DNA of 31,088 bases from a virus, in IMG/VR virus record IMGVR_UViG_3300033997_000568, positions 1 through 31,088 of that record. One strand, 5' to 3'. Made by a program: the position numbers and the translations under genes. The stretch's first letter is position 1. Each line of letters begins with the position of its first letter. The notes under the pieces are model-generated. The model was not told the origin of the DNA and searched no databases. It saw only the letters and a program-made list of their open reading frames with translations. Shown here one piece after another: positions 23,140-28,746 of this stretch.

Positions 23140-23393
23140 GATGGTTCGTCCTGGTTCTGGTCGGGGGCATCAGGGCGCAAGCAAGGCTGGTCGATGTAGC
23201 GCAACGCCGCGATCAGCACGCCCAAGATCATGGATACCCAGGCAAAGCGAGATTCAGCAACCAGCGAACGGAACAGCGGCAGTAGCTCATAGGCCGCTGA
23301 TGCGACTGCCAGCACAAGGCCGAGAATGACGGTGTACGAGCGATGCAACCGCCGCCAGCTGGCGGTCAAGCGCGGCTTGGGGATGCGCTTCAT
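23136..23393 (-). CDS. Holin-like small membrane protein
   Basis: This 85-residue protein starts in a TGATG overlap with the endolysin stop. It has a positively charged N-terminus (MKRIPKPRLTASWRRLHR) and two hydrophobic segments (about residues 19-40 and 51-67), followed by a polar C-terminus. The pattern ASWRRLHRSYTV resembles phage holin-associated DUF7940-type proteins. It probably forms the inner-membrane lesion that releases the endolysin. The call rests on size, topology and place. Confidence 0.8.
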   Translation of the reverse strand: MKRIPKPRLTASWRRLHRSYTVILGLVLAVASAAYELLPLFRSLVAESRFAWVSMILGVLIAALRYIDQPCLRPDAPDQNQDEPS

Positions 23394-23896
23394 CAAAGCC
23401 AACTCCCCGTCAAGAAGAGTTGACGCTCCGCACGGCGGCGACGTTCCAGGCCGCGCAGCGGCACGCCGCCCGAATAGATCCACTTGGGAAACTCGTTGGC
23501 GGCACCATCAAAGTCACGGGCAAGCACGCTACGAGCGAGCGTCGACGGCCGACCGCTGCGCAGCTCGAATAGTCCGTCTTTGCCGTCGTTGCTCCCGCGC
23601 TTCTTGCCGCCGCCGACGTTGTAGAGGAATGAAACGAGCGCATCGAACTGTCCGCGCGTGAGCGGGACGCCGGCAAAGAATGCCTTGATGGCCTTCTCGC
23701 GCGCGATCAGGTCCTGTTGCAGCAGGCTGTCTGCCACCGCTTGCGTGATGACCTGGCCTTCGTAGACGTCCGGCCCAGTGTGGCCCCAGCCTATCGTCCA
23801 GACCTTGCCCGTGGCGTCCCAATAAGCCTTGAGGCGGCAGCTCTCGAAATGCTCGATGAGCGAGACGCCGGCTTCGGATGTTTTGTCAGGGTGCAT
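23393..23896 (-). CDS. Endolysin, GH24 (T4-type) lysozyme
   Basis: This 167-residue enzyme cleaves the glycan strands of peptidoglycan. The catalytic triad of T4 lysozyme (Glu-Asp-Thr) aligns with E18, D27 and T34 in HFESCRLKAYWDATGKVWTI, followed by GWGHT. There is no N-terminal membrane segment, so it needs a holin to reach the cell wall. It is the first late gene after the Mor-type activator, and a predicted late promoter lies just upstream. The ATG has only a weak Shine-Dalgarno. Confidence 0.95.
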   Translation of the reverse strand: MHPDKTSEAGVSLIEHFESCRLKAYWDATGKVWTIGWGHTGPDVYEGQVITQAVADSLLQQDLIAREKAIKAFFAGVPLTRGQFDALVSFLYNVGGGKKRGSNDGKDGLFELRSGRPSTLARSVLARDFDGAANEFPKWIYSGGVPLRGLERRRRAERQLFLTGSWL

Positions 23897-23898
23897 AT

Positions 23899-23923
23899 TC
23901 GTGTCCGCATGTAGTGGACACGA
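23899..23923. promoter_or_regulatory. 8-bp inverted repeat in the lysozyme leader
   Basis: TCGTGTCC (23899-23906) and GGACACGA (23916-23923) form a perfect inverted repeat with a 9-nt spacer, ending 2 bp upstream of the endolysin start codon. It overlaps the predicted transcription start (about 23916). It could be an operator, or if transcribed from further upstream, a hairpin covering the ribosome-binding site. Confidence 0.55.
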
Positions 23924-23969
23924 GTATGTTTTGCGCGAGCGGTGCGCGCGTCCTGAAGGATTTCAGTAG
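23923..23969 (-). promoter_or_regulatory. Predicted late promoter, site A (lysis operon)
   Basis: The plus-strand 16-mer TGAAGGATTTCAGTAG (23954-23969) is a copy of sites B and C. On the minus strand the core is CTGAAATCCTTCAG, a perfect dyad around a 4-bp centre. CATACT (23928-23923) lies at the -10 position expected for a dyad centred at -43.5. The site lies between the Mor-type gene and the lysis genes, corresponding to a middle or lysis promoter in Mu. Confidence 0.6.
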
Positions 23970-23984
23970 ATAGGGGATCGGGGC

Positions 23985-24461
23985 TTAGAACAGCCCGAGC
24001 TGGCCGGCACTGCGCACGGCGTTCTCGGCCGGCTCGACGCGGTCCGGCATCTTGAGGATATTCCAGATGTGCCGATCTGAGTATCCGTGACGCAGTGCCA
24101 GCACCGCGACCGCGCGCGTGGCGGATATCTCGCGCGTGAGCTGGTCGAACGCGGCCCGTATCTTGCGATATTCGAACTCTGCCAGTGCAGCACGACATTG
24201 CGGGACGTACAACGGCTCGCCGCCGAAGTGGCGCACAAGCTCGGCAGCGGCTTCCGCTCCGATCAGCTCGGCAATCGCTTCATACTGAGCTTCGCCCTGG
24301 CGGGTTTCCCGCTTGGACACCGCAATCGTGGTGCCGCCGGCTAGACGGACCAGCTCCATCGTTGCGCGCAACCCGATGACGACGACGAGCGTCTGCACAA
24401 CGGGCGGCAGCAGGCCGGCGACGTCTGCGAAATCATCAGGGTGGGCGACGAGGTTTTGCAT
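23985..24461 (-). CDS. mor: Mor/C-family transcription activator
   Basis: This 158-residue protein belongs to the Mor/C family, which activates middle and late promoters of Mu by binding a dyad upstream of a -10 box. The conserved region begins with RHFGGEPLYVPQCRAALAEF (about 77-96), followed by AFDQLTREISATRAVAVLALRHGYSDRHIW, where the helix-turn-helix lies (about 115-140). It follows GemA exactly as mor does in Mu. It is the only member of the family seen in the window, so it may serve for both Mor and C. Likely targets are the three dyads at 23954, 16253 and 4246. Confidence 0.9.
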   Translation of the reverse strand: MQNLVAHPDDFADVAGLLPPVVQTLVVVIGLRATMELVRLAGGTTIAVSKRETRQGEAQYEAIAELIGAEAAAELVRHFGGEPLYVPQCRAALAEFEYRKIRAAFDQLTREISATRAVAVLALRHGYSDRHIWNILKMPDRVEPAENAVRSAGQLGLF

Positions 24462-24463
24462 GC

Positions 24464-24886
24464 TTATGCGCGTCCGTGACGCTTGGCGTCGATTGCTAGC
24501 GCGGCAACGAGCTTCCCCAGGGCCGTCTCGTCGCAGAATTCCAGCGCGTCGACCTTCGCTATGCGCTTGACCATACCGGCCAGGTATTCGCGGTCTCGGC
24601 CGGCTGCTGCCAACTGCGCATCGATCTTCGCGAGCAGCCGGTGGCGATCGCGACCGACGCGGTCACGCTTCCCACGGGCGACCGACTTGATGCCGAGCCG
24701 CGCGAACTGCTCCAGGACGCGGCGCAGCTCCCCGATTTCCATTTCCGCGCAGCTCGCTTTGCCCGTCTGTGCGACGAGCATGGTCCTGTAATCGTCATCA
24801 GGCATTGCAGCCTGCGCCTTGAGGACGTGAATTGCCGTGATGGCGCGCTTGCGCTCGACGACGAGATCTCGTTCCTGTTTACGCAT
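24464..24886 (-). CDS. gemA: GemA-like regulatory protein (DUF1018, Mu gp16)
   Basis: This 140-residue protein matches the GemA/DUF1018 family by its ITAIHVLKAQAAMPDDDYRT at about residues 16-35, then FARLGIKS and the central EYLAGMVKRIA. Mu GemA is reported to affect host gene expression and DNA topology through gyrase. The start at 24886 has GGAAAGAG upstream and overlaps the preceding gene by 8 bp. It lies just before the Mor-type gene, as in Mu. Confidence 0.9.
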   Translation of the reverse strand: MRKQERDLVVERKRAITAIHVLKAQAAMPDDDYRTMLVAQTGKASCAEMEIGELRRVLEQFARLGIKSVARGKRDRVGRDRHRLLAKIDAQLAAAGRDREYLAGMVKRIAKVDALEFCDETALGKLVAALAIDAKRHGRA

Positions 24887-25094
24887 CGTTCTCTTTCCGT
24901 TCGCGCTGTGCCTGCCGTCGCTGCCGCGCATAGTTCACCTGGTATTCGCTGCGGGCTTCCTTCACGCAAGCGCGGCAGATCAAACGCAGCCGGCCGTGAT
25001 CTGGATAGAAGAACTCAGCGTCGGCTGGCCAGAAGTTCAGGCAGGAGGCGCAGCGCACCTCCTTACCTAGCTCGGTCTCTATGCTCACCTGCAT
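24879..25094 (-). CDS. Small zinc-ribbon-like protein
   Basis: This 71-residue protein carries two CxxC pairs, C15-C18 and C40-C43, spaced like a zinc ribbon, then a basic Arg/Gln-rich helix (ARQRRQAQRERKEN). The pattern suggests a small DNA- or protein-binding factor made early. It lies between an unknown gene and gemA, with gaps or overlaps of a few bases. No specific family was recognised. Confidence 0.75.
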   Translation of the reverse strand: MQVSIETELGKEVRCASCLNFWPADAEFFYPDHGRLRLICRACVKEARSEYQVNYARQRRQAQRERKENDA

Positions 25095-25095
25095 G

Positions 25096-25368
25096 TCATT
25101 CCTCCAAGAGCAGATTTTTCCGCGTGCGGGACATCGGTTCGACGCGCTCAGGCGTCATATCGATCTGAGACGGCTTTACCAGCTCGAACTCGATACGCGG
25201 CTGTGTACCGGCCAGATAGCGCGGCGGCCACGCGCCGGATTCCAGATCGCACTCGACGGCGTGCTGCAGCAGCTTCAGCATCGCCATCCCTTGCTCGGCG
25301 GGCATGAGCAGCCGCGTATACCCGATCGTGACAAGGCTCGGCTGGGAAGTGGGTTTCCGGGTCGCCAT
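25096..25368 (-). CDS. Early protein of unknown function, 90 residues
   Basis: This gene starts at MATRKPTSQPSLVTIGYTRL, one base after the stop of the DUF3164 gene, and ends one base before the zinc-ribbon gene. The protein has a central helical part (GMAMLKLLQHAVECDLE) and no recognisable motif. Tight packing in the early operon supports that it is real. Confidence 0.7.
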   Translation of the reverse strand: MATRKPTSQPSLVTIGYTRLLMPAEQGMAMLKLLQHAVECDLESGAWPPRYLAGTQPRIEFELVKPSQIDMTPERVEPMSRTRKNLLLEE

Positions 25369-25369
25369 G

Positions 25370-25984
25370 TCACAGCACCGCGATATCAAGTGGCACGGCC
25401 TGGTACTGATCGCTGTCCCCGACGCGCTTGTAAACGCGGATGTAGACGGCAGTGCCGGCAGTCTGGATAGAGTCTTTCAGCGCTTCCATGGCCCGCTGCC
25501 AGTCTTCATCCTTGATTTCGAGGCGCAGCAGCTCAAGCACCGCGCCGGTTTTGATCTGCCCCTTGCTGTCGGTCCGGAACGCACGGTCGACAAGCGCCCG
25601 GATATTCGCGTTAGCGCCTTCGCTCCAGCGGATGATGCACTGATTGATCAGGGCCTTTGCCGCTTCGACTTCTTCCGTAAAGCTAATCCGCTCCGCGTAG
25701 CTGCGCAGCACTTTGTATGCGCCGTCATACGTGGCGGTCGTCACGTTGCCTTTCTCGCCGCCCAGCTTCACGCCATAGCGCTCGCCCGCAATCGCGACCA
25801 GGTCGGCAATGTCGCGTAGCGCCCGAGCCTTGAATGCAGCCAGGCGCTCGCTCAGTTCGACCGCCTCGGCGGCCAGTTCGCGCGCGACTTGATCGCGCAT
25901 CTTGTCGTGTTCGCGCACCTGGTCAGCTGGGACCAGGTGTCCGGCCGCGTTGCGCATGTAGCCGGAAGGGATGATGTCTTGCAT
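25370..25984 (-). CDS. DUF3164 family early protein
   Basis: This 204-residue protein starts with IIPSGYMRNAAGHLVPADQV, the characteristic beginning of DUF3164 proteins of Mu-like phages, followed by a long helical region (VARELAAEAVELSERLAAFK). Its function is not established. It should not be confused with Gam (the host-nuclease inhibitor), which is a different family in Mu. The ATG at 25984 has CCAAGG upstream. Confidence 0.85.
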   Translation of the reverse strand: MQDIIPSGYMRNAAGHLVPADQVREHDKMRDQVARELAAEAVELSERLAAFKARALRDIADLVAIAGERYGVKLGGEKGNVTTATYDGAYKVLRSYAERISFTEEVEAAKALINQCIIRWSEGANANIRALVDRAFRTDSKGQIKTGAVLELLRLEIKDEDWQRAMEALKDSIQTAGTAVYIRVYKRVGDSDQYQAVPLDIAVL

Positions 25985-25997
25985 GATGATCCTTGGG

Positions 25998-26375
25998 TTA
26001 TTGCAGAGTGGAAGTGGTGATGCCGGCCGGGCGTCCATAACCGCTGCTGACCGTGAAATCGCAGCCGTCCCACGGCAGCATCTTCTCGGCTGCGCGGCGG
26101 GCTGCAAAACCGCTCATGTGGTGCAGATGCCGGTCGGTGATCTGCCCGCCCGCGTGCAGCGCTTGTGCGATGCCCACGCTGTTGCCGAAGTTCTTCATCA
26201 CTTCCATGGGATGCGTCTCTGCCGGCAGATCGCTCTGCAGCCAGAAGTACGTGCGCAGACAACTATCGATGGTCGGCGTCCATTGCAGTGACTCGTCGGT
26301 CAGCTTCAGGAAGAAGTCCCGGTGCGTGATGTCTTCGCCGGCCAGGCCGGAGAGGTTCGTAGGTTGAGTGTTCAA
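25998..26375 (-). CDS. Early protein of unknown function with TTG start
   Basis: This 125-residue protein starts at a TTG preceded by AGGAGA at good spacing, one base after the stop of the preceding gene. It has a mixed composition with several aromatic residues (RTYFWLQSDLPAETHPMEV) and a C-terminal part with PWDGCDFTVSSGYGRP. No motif was recognised. The close packing and strong Shine-Dalgarno support the gene. Confidence 0.7.
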   Translation of the reverse strand: MNTQPTNLSGLAGEDITHRDFFLKLTDESLQWTPTIDSCLRTYFWLQSDLPAETHPMEVMKNFGNSVGIAQALHAGGQITDRHLHHMSGFAARRAAEKMLPWDGCDFTVSSGYGRPAGITTSTLQ

Positions 26376-26376
26376 G

Positions 26377-26586
26377 TCAGTCTCCTGTGATGGCGGCGCG
26401 TATTTCGTCTTTCAGCTTTGTCGTGAGGCGTCGGGCGATGGCTTCGAGTTGATCGTCATCGGCTTCCCGCGTGGCTGCGTCCAGTTCGACGGGGTAGTAG
26501 TAGGCCAGCCGCGCCAGGGCGTTGACTAGCACATCGCGGGCAGCGGGGTCATGGAGGCGCTGCAATTGGGTCTGCGATGTGATCAT
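26377..26586 (-). CDS. Small helical early protein, unknown
   Basis: This 69-residue protein starts by an ATGA overlap with the upstream gene. It appears mostly alpha-helical and acidic (READDDQLEAIARRLTTKLK). No family was recognised. Its place in the early operon is the only guide to function. Confidence 0.68.
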   Translation of the reverse strand: MITSQTQLQRLHDPAARDVLVNALARLAYYYPVELDAATREADDDQLEAIARRLTTKLKDEIRAAITGD

Positions 26587-26942
26587 TGCGGAATCTTCCA
26601 GAGAAGACGCACGCCGAACGCGGTCGCGCTGTCGAGACGCAACTCGGTGTTGCGCGTGCTGCCATCGGCGATGAGCTGGAGCTGGTTGGCCTGGTTCGGT
26701 GATAGGGCGGATAGGTAAATGCGCGCCCCGTCGCCATCTTTCGGCAGCGCCTCAATCGCGGCTGCGCGGATGCCCAGCGCTCGCAGCTCACGCAGCGCGT
26801 TATTGATCAGCGCCAGGCCCGCGCACACTTCCAGCGTTAGCACGTTGACGCGCAGCGTCCGGGCCAAAGCTGGATCTTTCGATTCCGCTGCAGGCCACGG
26901 CCGGGGCCTGTAGCAGCCATGGGAGACGTGGATGGGATTCAT
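26583..26942 (-). CDS. Early protein of unknown function, 119 residues
   Basis: This gene starts at MNPIHVSHGCYRP, with a strong AAGGAGG upstream and two bases after the preceding stop. The middle is Leu/Ala/Arg-rich and helical (VCAGLALINNALRELRALGI), followed by a polar region that ends AFGVRLLWKIPQ. No catalytic or DNA-binding motif was found. Confidence 0.7.
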   Translation of the reverse strand: MNPIHVSHGCYRPRPWPAAESKDPALARTLRVNVLTLEVCAGLALINNALRELRALGIRAAAIEALPKDGDGARIYLSALSPNQANQLQLIADGSTRNTELRLDSATAFGVRLLWKIPQ

Positions 26943-26944
26943 GC

Positions 26945-27319
26945 TCAATCCTCCTTCGCAGGCGCCTTGGGCGCGTACTTCGCTCGATGTGGGCAGTTCT
27001 GGCATGCGCGCCAGTGCCGCAACTCGCGGGGGTTGTTGATCGGCGGGGTCTCGCGGTCGGCGTGTTGCCTGCACTCCGCGCCCGTGATGACCGTAGACTT
27101 GCCGTGGAAATCGCTCAGGAACGGGCAATGGATCTTCGTGAGCGCCTGCACCGCTTTCTCCGCGATCTTTGCCACGCTGGCCTTTCCGGTTCCGTACGGG
27201 CCGCATTTGTTGATGATCTGCGATAGCGCGGAACGGGAGACGCCGATACGGATCGCGGTGGCCGAGATGCTGCCCGACGCGGCGACCTCGGCTTCGACCA
27301 GGTCAAGCCAGCTCGACAT
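26945..27319 (-). CDS. HTH protein with C-terminal Cys/His cluster
   Basis: This 124-residue protein has an N-terminal Cro-like helix-turn-helix (SISATAIRIGVSRSALSQII at about residues 17-36). The second half holds a Cys/His-rich segment, with HCPF, AECRQH and WRACQNCPHR, that could bind zinc. It overlaps the preceding gene by 17 bp, and the start codon has GAGG upstream. It is probably a small early regulator. No named family was recognised. Confidence 0.78.
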   Translation of the reverse strand: MSSWLDLVEAEVAASGSISATAIRIGVSRSALSQIINKCGPYGTGKASVAKIAEKAVQALTKIHCPFLSDFHGKSTVITGAECRQHADRETPPINNPRELRHWRACQNCPHRAKYAPKAPAKED

Positions 27320-27923
27320 ATTCCCGCCCCTCGTTGTGGTCGTAGACGCGGTTATGGGCGCGGCGCGTCGGCGCTGTCGGTCCAGTGTCACGGACCAGCA
27401 GGTAGCGTTTGTGGCCGTTGCTGCCCGGCTTGTCGCCGGCTTCCCGGCGCATGTCCGCGAGATAGCCCGTCAGCCGCAGCGCCCGCAGGTACTTCTGGAC
27501 GTTGTTCGTCACACCCTTGATCTGCATGACCGGCGCGTCGCCGTCGCAGAGCAGGCCGACGATCTCCGGCACCGATGCCTTCTGACGGATGCGCAGCAGA
27601 CGCCACACTTTGTCGCGCAGCGAACCCGCTGTGTTGCGCGGCTTCCCGTGCGGACCCTTCGGCCCGCTCTTGAGCTTCGCGCCCGCTTCCAGCGCAATGC
27701 GCCCGTCATGCGTGAGGGTGTAGCGGCCCGGCTTGACCTTGCCATCTGCGTAGAGCTGGCGCGCGAGATAGCCATGAGCTACGAGCTTGTCGCAAGCGTT
27801 CGCGACCTGCGTCCTGTCCAGGCCGGCCTCGCGTGCGACGTCCGCCAGGCTAACCTGGTCGGTCGCGTCGACGAGCTTGTGAAGGGCTGCCATGACGGCT
27901 TGCTGTGTCCAGAGGATGCTCAT
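27303..27923 (-). CDS. Tandem winged-helix DNA-binding protein
   Basis: This 206-residue protein starts by an ATGA overlap with the B gene. Two winged-helix-like segments are visible: residues 21-48 (DQVSLADVAREAGLDRTQVA, then a GYLARQ wing) and about 105-155 (DKVWRLLRIRQKASVPEIVG, then LRALRLTGYLADMRREA). A basic linker (KLKSGPKGPHGKPRN) joins them. It could regulate early genes or assist transposition. No exact homologue is recalled, so the role is open. Confidence 0.78.
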   Translation of the reverse strand: MSILWTQQAVMAALHKLVDATDQVSLADVAREAGLDRTQVANACDKLVAHGYLARQLYADGKVKPGRYTLTHDGRIALEAGAKLKSGPKGPHGKPRNTAGSLRDKVWRLLRIRQKASVPEIVGLLCDGDAPVMQIKGVTNNVQKYLRALRLTGYLADMRREAGDKPGSNGHKRYLLVRDTGPTAPTRRAHNRVYDHNEGREYVELA

Positions 27924-28660
27924 GCCATGGCCCTCCCCGGAACGCGGGCGCGACGGCCTTGCCAGTCGTGACACAGCGGGACATCACGGATATGGTCGGC
28001 GCGGACCTCGCTCAAGCCGTTGGTCTTCGCAAGGCGCTCAAGCGTGGCGATGCCGTTCATCACGAGCCGCATCCGCCCTTCTGACTGTCGGTACAGCTCG
28101 CTGACGACGTCCGTGCCGATATTGACGTCAGCGAGCTGTCGAGCAGTGAGCAGCACGTCCTGCTCGGTCAGCGGCGCGAAATGCACAACCTGCGCGACGC
28201 GGCTGGAGATCTGCGGGTAGCGCGCGATGCGGCTTTCGATCGTCTCCATGCCGACAAGCACCACCAGCACTTCAGTCAGGTCGGAGATGTCGCGCACGCA
28301 TTCGAGGATCGACGCTGTCGTGCGAACCGTGAATTCCGCTTCGTCAATGACGATCGGTGTCTGTCGCGCGGCGACGTGGCCGATGATGCGGGCCTGCACT
28401 TCTTGATTGCGCCCGCTGTTCGACAGCTTCAAGCAGTCGGCCATCTCGGTGAGCAGGCCGCGCTTGGTCCAGGTCTCTTTCGCGCGCAGGTAAATCGCGT
28501 TCGTGTCCATCGCGAAGCGATCGACGGTTTCGCTCTTTCCCAGGCCGGCCGGGCCGGTCACGAGCAAGATGGACGCCTCGCGCGCCCCGCGCTGCTCGAC
28601 GGCCTTGACCGCTTCCACAAAACGCACGTAATTGCTGTTTTGGACAAAGGCTTTTTTCAT
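27920..28660 (-). CDS. B: Transposition ATPase MuB-like (AAA+)
   Basis: This 246-residue protein is the AAA+ partner of transposase A, which selects target DNA and activates A. Walker A GPAGLGKS lies at 36-43 and Walker B IVIDE at 103-107. The start is MKKAFVQNSNYVRFVEAVKA, with AAAGGAA upstream; the longer in-frame extension is noncoding. At 246 residues it is shorter than Mu B (about 312) and begins directly with the ATPase region, lacking the N-terminal HTH domain of Mu B. It resembles the shorter ATPases of other transposable phages. Confidence 0.93.
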   Translation of the reverse strand: MKKAFVQNSNYVRFVEAVKAVEQRGAREASILLVTGPAGLGKSETVDRFAMDTNAIYLRAKETWTKRGLLTEMADCLKLSNSGRNQEVQARIIGHVAARQTPIVIDEAEFTVRTTASILECVRDISDLTEVLVVLVGMETIESRIARYPQISSRVAQVVHFAPLTEQDVLLTARQLADVNIGTDVVSELYRQSEGRMRLVMNGIATLERLAKTNGLSEVRADHIRDVPLCHDWQGRRARVPGRAMA

Positions 28661-28746
28661 CGTGTATATTCCTTTTGACTGTTGAAAGTCTGGTTTCTCG
28701 GCCCGGTTGGTGTTCCCGCACCGCCGGGCCATTTCGTTGATGGGCC
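28661..28746. other. A-B intergenic gap with a hairpin
   Basis: This 86-bp gap separates A and B, while most other early genes overlap. It holds a bulged stem: GGCCCGG (28700-28706) pairs with CCGGGCC (28724-28730), and inside it GGTG (28709-28712) pairs with CACC (28719-28722) around a 6-nt loop. No U-tract follows on the coding strand. It could adjust the level of B relative to A by mRNA stability or pausing. Confidence 0.55.
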
